Shown: positions 16,826 to 25,013 of the stretch, in pieces
Numbering within the stretch: position 1 is the first letter of the stretch
Layout of the letters: every line of letters starts with the position of its first letter
NCBI GenBank assembly: GCA_913045265.1
Contig: CAJWQX010000006.1
Span: 1-64,000 of the forward strand
DNA length: 64,000 bases
Origin: UBA11889 sp002313255
GTDB lineage: Bacteria > Pseudomonadota > Gammaproteobacteria > Pseudomonadales > Azotimanducaceae
Direction of reading: 5' to 3'
Made by a program: the position numbers and the translations under genes
Notes under the pieces: generated by a model
Seen by the model: only the letters and a program-made list of their open reading frames with translations
What the model was told of the DNA's origin: nothing
Database searches by the model: none

Positions 16826-17665
16826 TCAATCGATCATGATTCGTTGGAAATCCGGGGGTCGTTTTTCGACGAAGGAACTGACGCCTTCTTTAAAATCACC
16901 TCGGCCAAGGCTTTCGTCCATCCATTGGTTAGATTCAACCATTGCGGATCCCAACTCTTGGTTTAGATGCCTGTAAATTTGTTTCTTCATCATCATTAAG
17001 GACATGGGTGCTGATGACGCGGCGATTTGCTCGAGAAACTCGGTCGCTTCCTGAACGCACTCCCCAGGTTTACAGAGACGGTTGGCGTAGCCTATACGGT
17101 ACGCTTCCTCGCCCTCGAATTTTCGCGAGCTCCAGAGAAGATCCAAAGCGTGTGCGGGACCGATTATCCGAGGCAACATCCAGCTGGTGCCATGTTCTGC
17201 GATTAATCCTCGCTGCGCGAATGACGTTGTTAATCGCGCGGTTCGATCGACGAAACGGAGGTCACAAAAAGTCGCATAACTAAAACCCAGGCCGGCACAG
17301 GCACCGTTGATCGCAGCAATCAACGGTTTGCGCAATCCGAGAAAATAGGCGGGCGCGATTTTGAAATTGGGATCATCGTCTGGATTGCCCGGATCCGACG
17401 CAAGGTGCTCGTGTACGTTCCCGAGGCGTTGGCCCGCTTCGCTCATTGCACCCAGTGCGTTCATGTCGACGCCGGAACAAAACCCACGACCGGCACCGGT
17501 AAGCACCGTGCCGATAACATCGGCGTTCTTTTCGGATTCCCCAAGCGCATGTCTGATTTCTGCCTGCGTCAGATCGGTCAAGGCATTCAATGTATCGGGT
17601 CGGTTCATCGTCAAAACTGCCACCGAACCGGTTATTTCGTAGAGAATTTCTTTGTATAGGCTCAC
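16826..17665 (-). CDS. Enoyl-CoA hydratase/isomerase (crotonase) family protein
   Basis: 279 residues. Crotonase motifs: VAVLTMNRPDTLNALT, the first oxyanion-hole segment GAGRGFCSGVDM, the second INGACAGLGFSYA, and the GLIAEHGTSWMLPRIIG active-site loop. It should add water to, or isomerise, an enoyl-CoA. GTG at 17665 is chosen because TGGAGG stands just upstream; an in-frame ATG eight codons earlier has no better signal. It lies directly upstream of the DUF169 gene on the same strand. Three imperfect repeats precede the gene. Confidence 0.92.
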   Translation of the reverse strand: MSLYKEILYEITGSVAVLTMNRPDTLNALTDLTQAEIRHALGESEKNADVIGTVLTGAGRGFCSGVDMNALGAMSEAGQRLGNVHEHLASDPGNPDDDPNFKIAPAYFLGLRKPLIAAINGACAGLGFSYATFCDLRFVDRTARLTTSFAQRGLIAEHGTSWMLPRIIGPAHALDLLWSSRKFEGEEAYRIGYANRLCKPGECVQEATEFLEQIAASSAPMSLMMMKKQIYRHLNQELGSAMVESNQWMDESLGRGDFKEGVSSFVEKRPPDFQRIMID

Positions 17666-17677
17666 GACTACCTCCAG

Positions 17678-17760
17678 GATTCGAGTCAAAGATCACGTCG
17701 AAAGAGTAACTTGATTCGAGTTAATGTCGAAACTATCGATTACTTGATTTTAGTTCGAAA
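17678..17760. repeat. Three spaced imperfect repeats upstream of the enoyl-CoA hydratase gene
   Basis: The element GATTCGAGT...TCGAAA occurs at 17678-17703 and 17713-17732, with a third, looser copy (GATTTTAGT-TCGAAA) at 17746-17760. Copies begin 35 and 33 bases apart, about three helical turns, in the stretch before the minus-strand start codon. This spacing would suit a cooperative regulator, but no regulator gene is nearby. Confidence 0.35.
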
Positions 17761-17779
17761 CCGATTGCCGCCAGCCGAG

Positions 17780-18049
17780 TCAAACCGCGCAACGCCTAAA
17801 GTGCAAATTCCTTGGATAGAGTCGGATAGAAGTAGGGAGCGCCAGTGCGATTCCGCTGCCCCAGAAAAAAGTCCAGTAAGCTGGATCTTTTATAACAGCG
17901 TTCATTACGGCATTGGGAAGCGGGCCGATCGGGAAATCTCCGTTGATGAGGGCGAGATTGATGGCTTGATAACCTGGAACGCTGACCGCCTCGATGTAGC
18001 CGTCGGGAAGCGTAGCGTCCAACCGGGATTGTAATTTGGACAGTAACAT
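17780..18049 (-). pseudogene. 5' remnant of a class I SAM methyltransferase-like gene
   Basis: A minus-strand frame of 89 codons begins MLLSKLQSRLDATLPDGY and contains INLALINGDFPIGPLP and IKDPAYWTFFWGSGIALA. This resembles the N-terminus of ETFB-lysine/nicotinamide methyltransferase-like proteins, which carry '(L)N.DYP.GPL...' and 'PPYWAFCWASGQVLA' just before the SAM-binding 'VLDFGAGSG' motif. The SAM motif never appears: similarity ends after GIALA and the frame soon closes. It looks like a 5' fragment left after deletion. The assignment is from memory of the consensus. Confidence 0.45.
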
Positions 18050-18368
18050 CGTTAGTGTGATTGTTGCATTAGCACGAAGCGCAAGAGCACGTGATCAAAA
18101 GTCAGGTGGGAGTCCGCTCGTTAACAGAAGACGCACAAACGTGGTGGGGCGGTTGACCGCCGCTGCAAGAGTCTGATTCCATTACCAGACCAAGCATTTT
18201 GGGCATTGGGGAAGGGCATGCAAATTGCCGTGTCGAAATCACGGCCTGGCGCACGTGTTGGCCTGTTCGAGTCATCGATCGGCGAAGGTGCAATTCGCGA
18301 ACACAGTTGAATATGATACAGAGCCGCACGTGGAGCACGGCGGTCAAAATGATACGAGGGGAAATAAG
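18050..18368. other. Intergenic stretch without recognised gene
   Basis: About 320 bases between the methyltransferase remnant and the acyl-CoA dehydrogenase start. Open frames here are short and have no family resemblance. The only functional element seen is the ribosome binding site GAGGGG before the ATG at 18369; a promoter for that gene is presumably inside. Confidence 0.5.
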
Positions 18369-19514
18369 ATGCCGATGATTCTCAATGAAGAACAAAACCA
18401 GCTTAAAGACATGGCAAAGTCCTTCTGTACGGATAAGGCGCCGATTGATCAACTCCGTCGGCTTCGGGACGAAGACAATGCGGACGGTTTTGATCGAGAA
18501 ACATGGTCGGCGATGACCGAACTCGGATTTGCAGGAGCACCCTTCCCCGAGGAGCACGGCGGGATTGGTTTCGGATACAAGGGACTCGGGGTCATCACGG
18601 AAGAAACAGGACGAACCCTGTCGGCGAGCCCGCTCTTTGCCAGCGTGTGGCTCGGTGGTACGGCGGTGAACATTGGTGGTTCGGTTGATCAGAAAACTGA
18701 GATTCTTCCAAAAGTTGTGGCGGGTGAACTTCTACTCGCCCTGGCTTTGGAGGAGTCGCATCGACATGATCCTTATGGGATTGCTACTTCAGCATCAGCG
18801 TCGGGTGATGGCTATACGATTTCGGGGTCCAAGAAATTTGTATTGGACGGGCATGTCGCGGATCAGTTGATCGTCGTGGCGAGAACAGCGGGTTCGCCGG
18901 GCGAACGTGAGGGGTTGACGCTTTTTCTCGTCGATCGAGAAGCCGAAGGAGTGTCAGTGACACGGACGAGGATGGTTGACAGCCGTAATGCAGCCAATAT
19001 CGATTTCAACAACGTGGCAGTCGCGAGTGGAGCCCGAATCGGTGACGAAGGTAAAGGTGCGGATATTCTTGATCCGACGTTAGATATTGGACGGATTGGG
19101 ATCGCCGCGGAAATGCTGGGCAGTACTCAGGAATGCTTCGAACGAACCGTTCAGTACCTGAAGGATCGAGAGCAATTTGGTGTTCCCATTGGCTCCTTTC
19201 AGGCGCTCAAACATCGGGCAGCCAACATGTTCTGCGAGGTTGAGCTCTCGAAGTCGGTTGTTTTGGAAGCGTTGACCGCGTTGGACGAAGATCGAGACGC
19301 GAGTGAAATCGCGAAGCTAGCAAGCCTGACGAAGGCTAAAGTCGGTGAGACTTTTCACACCGTGTCGCGAGAAGGTATTCAGATGCACGGTGGCATTGGA
19401 ATGACAGATGAATTCGATATTGGCTTTTTCATCAAGCGCGCCGCGGTGACGGAGCAGACATTGGGCGACGTGAATTTTCACCGCAATCGTTACGGGGATC
19501 TTGAAGGATACTAG
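18369..19514 (+). CDS. Acyl-CoA dehydrogenase family protein
   Basis: 381 residues, usual for a FAD-dependent acyl-CoA dehydrogenase, which introduces the trans-2,3 double bond into an acyl-CoA and passes electrons to ETF. Seen are the N-terminal helical domain with FAGAPFPEEHGGIGFGY, the middle beta domain, LKDREQFGVPIGSFQALKHRAANM, and QMHGGIGMTDEFDIGFF near the end. ATG at 18369 follows GAGGGGAAATAAG; the longer open frame has no family similarity before this Met. It is convergent with an enoyl-CoA hydratase gene, with a hairpin terminator between. Confidence 0.92.
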   Translation: MPMILNEEQNQLKDMAKSFCTDKAPIDQLRRLRDEDNADGFDRETWSAMTELGFAGAPFPEEHGGIGFGYKGLGVITEETGRTLSASPLFASVWLGGTAVNIGGSVDQKTEILPKVVAGELLLALALEESHRHDPYGIATSASASGDGYTISGSKKFVLDGHVADQLIVVARTAGSPGEREGLTLFLVDREAEGVSVTRTRMVDSRNAANIDFNNVAVASGARIGDEGKGADILDPTLDIGRIGIAAEMLGSTQECFERTVQYLKDREQFGVPIGSFQALKHRAANMFCEVELSKSVVLEALTALDEDRDASEIAKLASLTKAKVGETFHTVSREGIQMHGGIGMTDEFDIGFFIKRAAVTEQTLGDVNFHRNRYGDLEGY

Positions 19515-19534
19515 ACCAATTTCGTGAGATCACT

Positions 19535-19561
19535 AGACTGATAAGCCGTTCAGTCTCTTTT
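19535..19561 (+). terminator. Probable Rho-independent terminator
   Basis: AGACTGA and TCAGTCT form a 7-base-pair stem with an 8-base loop, followed by CTTTT. It stands 20 bases after the acyl-CoA dehydrogenase stop and overlaps the last bases of the convergent enoyl-CoA hydratase gene. The stem is short, so strength is uncertain. Confidence 0.5.
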
Positions 19562-20344
19562 GTTGAACTCCGGGTCGCGTTTCGCAATGAAAGCACTCAC
19601 CGCTTCGGCATGATCGGGAAGACGGCGCGCGATTTGATCACGGAGACTCTCGCGCTCCATGACCGCTTCGAGGTCACGGTCCATGGGGTTCTTGCGTAAT
19701 AGTTCCTTGATCATCATCACCGCGGGCGTTGAATTATTGGCAATTTCGGTAGCCTTCGCGAGCGCAGTATTGAAAAGTTCGTTTGGTTCCGTTACTGCGC
19801 TTACAAGCCCCATGTTGGCGGCTTCGTCCGCCGGAACCATTCTACCCGTGAGGCACATGTCGGTAGCGTTGCCTAGGCCCACGAGCTCCGCGAGAAGACG
19901 GGTTGATCCAAGTTCAGGCATTAAACCCATCTTGATAAACCGAATACTTAGTAGCGCGCTGGTTGACGCGATGCGAATGTCGAAAGGGAGGATCATTGTG
20001 AGCCCGACACCCACCGCATAGCCATTGATTGCGGCCACCGTCGGTTTTGATTCACGAATAAAGTCAGGGAAACTGTAACCACCCCGCCCAAGTTGTTCGC
20101 CCTGGCCGTCCCGGTTCGTTTCGACCCGTTCTGAGAACACGCCAATGTCTGCCCCTGCGCAGAACGCTCGACCTTCTCCCGTTACCAGAATCGCACCGAT
20201 ACCGGAGTCGTTGTTCCAGACGTTAATCTGATCCTGGATCTCGGCTGCCATTTGACTTGTCCACGCATTGAGTTTTTCGGGACGATTGAGACGGAGTACG
20301 CCAACTCGATCCACGATTTCTGTAACTATTTGTTCGTACGCCAT
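19550..20344 (-). CDS. Enoyl-CoA hydratase/isomerase family protein
   Basis: 264 residues of the crotonase superfamily. Key blocks: GVLRLNRPEKLNAWTSQM, GEGRAFCAGADIGVF (first oxyanion hole), AINGYAVGVGLTM (second), and MGLMPELGSTRLLAELVG with the active-site Glu in PELGS. The protein ends in FIAKRDPEFNKRD, as usual. ATG start preceded by GAGG. It faces the acyl-CoA dehydrogenase gene tail to tail, and a thioesterase gene lies upstream on the same strand. Confidence 0.93.
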   Translation of the reverse strand: MAYEQIVTEIVDRVGVLRLNRPEKLNAWTSQMAAEIQDQINVWNNDSGIGAILVTGEGRAFCAGADIGVFSERVETNRDGQGEQLGRGGYSFPDFIRESKPTVAAINGYAVGVGLTMILPFDIRIASTSALLSIRFIKMGLMPELGSTRLLAELVGLGNATDMCLTGRMVPADEAANMGLVSAVTEPNELFNTALAKATEIANNSTPAVMMIKELLRKNPMDRDLEAVMERESLRDQIARRLPDHAEAVSAFIAKRDPEFNKRD

Positions 20345-20426
20345 CTCACGGTCCTCGCTTGTTCGTTGCAGAGTTTAATTTCCTAGATTTTGCTGGATGG
20401 CTGCAAGCGCGATTGCTGTCATTTTG

Positions 20427-20921
20427 TCATCGACTCCGACGGATACCAATCTGGCCACCCGCCTGCAGTGGTCTGGGAAGTGTTTTGTGCGATCGCATTA
20501 GCTCGTTGAGTTGCTGTTGTACCGTTTTGGGTAGCGGGGTGGTTCGACGCTGATTCATGTCGACGTGAAGAGCGAGCTGTTCGGAGGTCGCGGCAAGATA
20601 ATCGTCATCGTCATGGTACATGTGTTGAAAGAAGTGCAGACGTTTTTCATCACAGTCCATGAGCTGAAACGTCACCCGTACGGGATCCCCAGCGACCAAT
20701 TCCTGGAGATAGTTAACTTGAACTTCACGGGAGAAACATGAGCCGCCCGATGCTTCGACGTACGCGACACCAATGTTGAGGTGGTCGTATACGAAGTCCA
20801 GGCACCGATCGAAAATGAGCAGGTAAAAGGCCATATTCATGTGGCCGTTGTAGTCGATCCACGCGTTTTCAACTTGCATGGTTGGGCAGACGATGGGTAC
20901 GTCGAGTAGTGGATCTACCAT
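20427..20921 (-). CDS. Hotdog-fold acyl-CoA thioesterase
   Basis: 164 residues with the 4-hydroxybenzoyl-CoA thioesterase type hotdog signature 'WIDYNGHMNMAFYLLIFDR', in which the Asp of the usual YxDxNGHMNxxxY context is the catalytic candidate. It probably hydrolyses a short or modified acyl-CoA in the cytosol; betainyl/carnitine-type thioesterases have closely similar N-termini (from memory). The last 35 residues are polar and likely disordered. It stands 80 bases upstream of an enoyl-CoA hydratase on the same strand. Confidence 0.85.
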   Translation of the reverse strand: MVDPLLDVPIVCPTMQVENAWIDYNGHMNMAFYLLIFDRCLDFVYDHLNIGVAYVEASGGSCFSREVQVNYLQELVAGDPVRVTFQLMDCDEKRLHFFQHMYHDDDDYLAATSEQLALHVDMNQRRTTPLPKTVQQQLNELMRSHKTLPRPLQAGGQIGIRRSR

Positions 20922-20965
20922 CGCGTTCTATGCAGTTAGTGTCCGGGAAAACGCCGGTGAGATTA

Positions 20966-21364
20966 TCACACCGCGCGGTCAGACTCCGCACTCGTCGGGC
21001 GTGGCGGTTGCGCGCATGGACCTGCGTGATGGTGAAAAAGTTTGATTACCCCGCGTTCTTCAACAAACCCGTTGGTCGCAACCATAATGCTGTCAGATAA
21101 TTCCTCGTAGCAGGTCACAAGGACAATGTCGCCGACCACAAGCGCGCTGGCGTTATAAAAGTCCATTCCTGGTTGACCGGGATTCTCAAGGATCCGTTTC
21201 CAACTCTCCACGACATCTTTGCGTTCGGTAAGAGCTGGCCAGCCGGGATGGATGCAGAGGGTCGGATGCTCAGTCGCCCATAGCCGATCCATTGCTTCGA
21301 AATTCTTGCTCGTGAATGTGAGATAGAAGGTGTCGTTTGCGAAGAGAGCCTCTTCGGTTTTCAC
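20966..21364 (-). CDS. SnoaL-like (NTF2-fold) protein
   Basis: 132 residues from a GTG that overlaps the stop codon of the upstream gene (GTGA). The sequence EALFANDTFYLTFTSKNFEA then MDRLWATEHPTLCIHPGWPALTER is the SnoaL-like/DUF4440 NTF2 fold pattern ('...A.D...m..lW....v.ciHPG...l.G...v..sW'). Members are stress-linked or bind small polar molecules; catalytic function here is unknown. A longer open frame extends upstream, but it lies inside the upstream gene and lacks similarity, so the GTG is preferred. Confidence 0.8.
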   Translation of the reverse strand: MKTEEALFANDTFYLTFTSKNFEAMDRLWATEHPTLCIHPGWPALTERKDVVESWKRILENPGQPGMDFYNASALVVGDIVLVTCYEELSDSIMVATNGFVEERGVIKLFHHHAGPCAQPPRPTSAESDRAV

Positions 21365-21981
21365 GATGCGATGAGGCGTGTGGCGTAGGCCACCGTCCCG
21401 TTGGTGAGTTGATGCCGGCGTTGGAAATTTTCTCGCGCTTCCGGCGCGGGATTTCTCGATGTTTGCCAGGAATTGAGACTGTCGTACCAGGTAACGAGAA
21501 GCATCCGACCATGTTCTTGGGAGCGGTCGGTTTGACAAAAAAGCCCTTGCGGTTCGGCTGAGTATGCGTCGACATGCTCAAAACTCTGCCAAGCTACACG
21601 GGAAAGGTCGGCGATTTCCTCGACATCCTTATGAGCGACATCAAAGAACCGAAATACGTAGAGTCCTTCCCGCGAGACGGGTTCTTCGGTGACCGGTCGA
21701 ACGGTAGCTTCCAGCTGGAGAGACTCGCAATGTGCAACGCTATCGAGGGTCAATAAATTTGTATGGACGTTTTCCGTCACGCCGACACTGACGACGACCA
21801 GCTCATTGGATGCGAGGCCAAATAATCCGTGAAATGCGCCCCAAAGTGATGCGGGCTGAAGTGACGCGTTTGAATTATTTGAGATTTCGGTGTGGGCTGC
21901 GGTGAAATTTCGGTCGTTCGCGCGAACGCGTGAGATGGCGAAGCTCATGTTGAGGGGCTCTACGTTGTTTTCGATGGGCAT
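21361..21981 (-). CDS. Hypothetical protein with NIPSNAP-like region
   Basis: A 206-residue cytosolic protein of uncertain function. The C-terminal part, with LLVTWYDSLNSWQTSR and YATRLIAS, resembles the dimeric alpha/beta-barrel proteins of the NIPSNAP/EthD group, in which 'W.S...W..SR' and 'A.P.....' are frequent. The N-terminal half has a similar strand-helix layout, so it could be two such barrels. It is translationally coupled to the SnoaL-like protein by a GTGA overlap, so the two probably act together. Confidence 0.55.
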   Translation of the reverse strand: MPIENNVEPLNMSFAISRVRANDRNFTAAHTEISNNSNASLQPASLWGAFHGLFGLASNELVVVSVGVTENVHTNLLTLDSVAHCESLQLEATVRPVTEEPVSREGLYVFRFFDVAHKDVEEIADLSRVAWQSFEHVDAYSAEPQGLFCQTDRSQEHGRMLLVTWYDSLNSWQTSRNPAPEARENFQRRHQLTNGTVAYATRLIAS

Positions 21982-22154
21982 CGTAACCCGTCAAAGCGAT
22001 GGATTGGTGAAGTCCCCGCTCCAGTTGGTTCTTCGGACGAAGGGGCTAATTGGCCGGTCGAATCGCACTAGTTGCATGAAAACGTTTTGAAAACTCGGGG
22101 GGCGACCTGTTTACCGATTTGTGTGCGAGTGGGAAAGTAACATGTGCTTGGCCG

Positions 22155-23174
22155 TTAGAGCTGGGATTGAGTGGTTTCGCATTCGCCGTCCATAGCCGTA
22201 ATCCATGCCGAGATCAGGTCGTAACCTTCAACATGGACCAAACTGCGGCCGATTTCCGGCATCATCACTGCGGGGTTTTGTGATCCAAGACGAACCATCA
22301 TATTGGAAACGTCGGGGCGGCCCGGTTTGATATCGAAGGCATGCGGAGCGCCGGGTCCAGCGGCGACAGCGGGTTTACAGATTCCCAAACTGGTGGGATG
22401 GGTGTTAGCGTACTCGAGATCCAGTCCCGACGTATCGGCGGCGCCGTCTGCGTTATGGCAGTGCGCGCACGATACATCGAGGTAGGCTCTGGCACGAGCC
22501 TCAACCTCGACCGTGTCATTTTGCCATGCGGGTAGCGAACTGAACTGTGCCGGCTTGGCACCTAACGGCCGGATTTCTCCGGTGGTGTGGTTCCACGCAT
22601 GACAGCTCGCGCATTGGTTCTGATCGGGGACAAAATAGTCGAATGTTTCACCGTCCAAGGTTAGCTTTACGGAACCTCCGGTCGGTGCGAGGACTGCTTC
22701 GGTTTCCGCTTCATTCCATAGATAAGGTAGCGCGATCCATCCGGACTCTTCTTTGTAGAGAACACGCGTTTCGAGTAATCGATGGTCGTTCAGTGTGACG
22801 GAAGCGTGGGTGCTGTGATTGCTATGACGGGTCAGACCGGTACTGATCGCGGGGTAGTAGAACGTTTTGGTGAAGATGCTGCCAACCGGATATTCGTACC
22901 AGTCCCCCTCCACCATTAGTTCCCCAGGGATGTGACGAGTACGTAGTTTCACCGCGTAATCCGAAAAGAGCGGCGAATTGATTGTGAATGGTTCAACATC
23001 CTGCGCGACGACCAGTTCTCCATGTTCGATCCTCAGTTGATTCCAACCGGAGAGAGTTTGTGGGTATTCGTCACGCGTACAAGCGCCCGACGCGACCAAC
23101 AACAACGTGCCGACGATAATAAAAATGAGGGAGCGACTGTCCGAACGAAAGCGCCGGCGAGCGGTTATGGACAT
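22155..23174 (-). CDS. SO2930-family diheme c-type cytochrome, probable lipoprotein
   Basis: 339 residues from the ATG at 23174. A membrane-exported N-terminus (SLIFIIVGTLLLVASGACTRD) ends in a possible lipobox Cys, although Ser at -3 is not ideal. Two heme sites, CASCH and CAHCH, lie in the C-terminal half within QNQCASCHAWNH and DVSCAHCHNADG. The preceding domain (PLFSDYAVKLRTRHIP, YPVGSIFTKTFYYP) fits the family described as SO2930/HNE_0200 (TIGR03806). It is probably a periplasmic electron carrier of unknown partner. It is the last gene of an operon with the HupE/UreJ and PpiC-type genes. Confidence 0.85.
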   Translation of the reverse strand: MSITARRRFRSDSRSLIFIIVGTLLLVASGACTRDEYPQTLSGWNQLRIEHGELVVAQDVEPFTINSPLFSDYAVKLRTRHIPGELMVEGDWYEYPVGSIFTKTFYYPAISTGLTRHSNHSTHASVTLNDHRLLETRVLYKEESGWIALPYLWNEAETEAVLAPTGGSVKLTLDGETFDYFVPDQNQCASCHAWNHTTGEIRPLGAKPAQFSSLPAWQNDTVEVEARARAYLDVSCAHCHNADGAADTSGLDLEYANTHPTSLGICKPAVAAGPGAPHAFDIKPGRPDVSNMMVRLGSQNPAVMMPEIGRSLVHVEGYDLISAWITAMDGECETTQSQL

Positions 23175-23223
23175 CGCCTTGTTACCCGTGATTTCGGGCG
23201 CGGAGCCCCGTGAACAACCGACG

Positions 23224-24195
23224 TTAGGCAAAGACAATACTCGCCGTCCTTGAAACGAACCAAAACGATGCGATGGCACCGATCCCGTAGACGGGCGCTT
23301 GCCATACCATTCGTGGGGTTGGGCTGAACCAACGCGCCGTCGCATGTGCGACCAACAACGCTGCACCGACCACCAACAGCTGCCCGAGCTCCACACCAAG
23401 ATTGAATAGGAGTAGCGCGAGCAAGAGGTTTTCGCGCGGCAGCCCGATATCGTTGAGCGCTCCGGCAAAGCCGAAGCCGTGCAATAGGCCAAAAATGAAC
23501 GCGATCAACCAGGTGCGCCGCGCTACCAAGGTGTCGGCGGTACCACGGAGCTTTTCGGTTGCTAAAAACAGAATGGAGAGGGCAATGACGGCCTCGATCG
23601 GCGCTTGGGGGATGCGGACGAGCCCGATTGCCGAGATCCCGAGTGTCAGACTGTGAGCCACGGTAAAGGCGGTGATGGTTTTAACCAGCGGGCCAATTCG
23701 ATCCAAGAAAAACATCAGTCCAATTACGAAGAGCACGTGATCAATACCGAACAAGAGATGTTCGATACCGAGCTGCAAGTAGCTTGCTAACGGTGAAGAT
23801 CGGCCGGCGCCGAGTTTCGTGGTTGGTGATTCCGGGCGCAGCAGAGTCGTCGTGCTGCCGTTGCCAAGTTGCACGCGAACCAGGACGTCGGTGAGTGTTT
23901 TCGTTAGACCGGAGACTCCGACGATCCGGCCCTCGAGCGATGACGCGCATTGAAGTTCAATACGTTCGATAAGAGCTTCTGTTCCCAATACTTCAATTCG
24001 TGAAGACGAGCGGGCACAGTCGCTTGGGAAGTCGGGTTGCAATGACAAAGGCCGCCCATTAAGTAAAGGTTGTTTCCAGATCACCGAATACTCGTTCTCG
24101 CCGGCAGCATTTATTTCGAGGTACGCGGGTCGTACTTCGTGTGCCAGGATCGATCCGGAGCAGATGCAAAACGCGATCAGGATGAGACGATTCAT
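23224..24195 (-). CDS. HupE/UreJ family membrane protein
   Basis: 323 residues. A signal peptide (LILIAFCICSGSILAHEVRPAYLE) and a periplasmic beta domain of about 125 residues precede a C-terminal bundle of some six membrane helices with GIEHLLFGIDHVLFVIGL and FGLLHGFGFAGAL, the hallmarks of HupE/UreJ_2 proteins. HupE and UreJ are implicated in nickel or cobalt uptake, though the long form with a periplasmic domain has no proven substrate. The HEVRP after the signal peptide is typical. Its start overlaps the PpiC-type gene by four bases. Confidence 0.9.
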   Translation of the reverse strand: MNRLILIAFCICSGSILAHEVRPAYLEINAAGENEYSVIWKQPLLNGRPLSLQPDFPSDCARSSSRIEVLGTEALIERIELQCASSLEGRIVGVSGLTKTLTDVLVRVQLGNGSTTTLLRPESPTTKLGAGRSSPLASYLQLGIEHLLFGIDHVLFVIGLMFFLDRIGPLVKTITAFTVAHSLTLGISAIGLVRIPQAPIEAVIALSILFLATEKLRGTADTLVARRTWLIAFIFGLLHGFGFAGALNDIGLPRENLLLALLLFNLGVELGQLLVVGAALLVAHATARWFSPTPRMVWQAPVYGIGAIASFWFVSRTASIVFA

Positions 24196-24998
24196 CGTTC
24201 GACTCGAATACGGTAGTTTTCGCGCATGGCCTGTAACTCCGTCGCGTTTGCCTCGGTACGGCGATCGAGGTTGAAATCGTTTCGGACTCTGTCGACGGCC
24301 TCGTCGAACGTGGATTCGCGCGCAGCGTAACGCTGCGTGAGCTTCACTAGATGCTGGCCATAGCCGGATACGACGGGTCCCTGCCAGGTTCCGATCGAAA
24401 GCGACGACAGTGAAGTCATAAAACGTGATCCAAAATCACGACGGATTTCCGTAGGAGTTGCTTGGGTATAGGTACGTCGCAACATGAAGCTATCGCCGAG
24501 TTGGCGCCAGTTTTCGTCATCGATTGACTCAAGCAGATTTCTTGCGTCTTGAGCAGCGGTATCTCGACGTTCGGGGCTGAAAAATACGTGAGAAAAGGTC
24601 AATCGTTCGGCTACTTGGTAGCGTTCCTGATGAAGGTCGAAATAACTGCGTAATGTCGTGTCGCTCGGCGGTTCAAGTAACGCGCGATCTTCCACGACGA
24701 ACTGCAGTTTTTGCGCGAGGCGCCGACGAATAATAACGTCGTCGTGTTCCAGTCCGAGTTTGCGTGCCTCGCGGACGAACATTTCTTCGCGGACGTGACC
24801 GTCGATTAAGCCTTCGAGTTCGGCGGGCGTGGGCTCGGAGCCCATCTGCGATAGCCATTGATCGTGGAGTCGCTGAATATCATTATTGCTGACGACGATA
24901 TTCCGGTCGGTCGACCCTCGTTGACGCAGTGAATCAACAGCGAACAATAGGACGCCGACAACGATAAACACAAACAGTGGGTCGCGGACGAAACGCAT
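24192..24998 (-). CDS. Membrane-anchored PpiC-type peptidyl-prolyl isomerase
   Basis: 268 residues: one N-terminal membrane anchor (LFVFIVVGVLLFAVDSL), a SurA-like helical segment with EEMFVREARKLGLEHDDVII, and a parvulin domain around residues 130-235 (RLTFSHVFFSPE ... GYGQHLVKLTQRY). It should assist folding of exported proteins in the periplasm. Overlap with the HupE/UreJ gene and the same direction as the diheme cytochrome suggest it serves as chaperone for that module. Confidence 0.88.
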   Translation of the reverse strand: MRFVRDPLFVFIVVGVLLFAVDSLRQRGSTDRNIVVSNNDIQRLHDQWLSQMGSEPTPAELEGLIDGHVREEMFVREARKLGLEHDDVIIRRRLAQKLQFVVEDRALLEPPSDTTLRSYFDLHQERYQVAERLTFSHVFFSPERRDTAAQDARNLLESIDDENWRQLGDSFMLRRTYTQATPTEIRRDFGSRFMTSLSSLSIGTWQGPVVSGYGQHLVKLTQRYAARESTFDEAVDRVRNDFNLDRRTEANATELQAMRENYRIRVER

Positions 24999-25013
24999 GG
25001 TTGTTAGTAAGCC

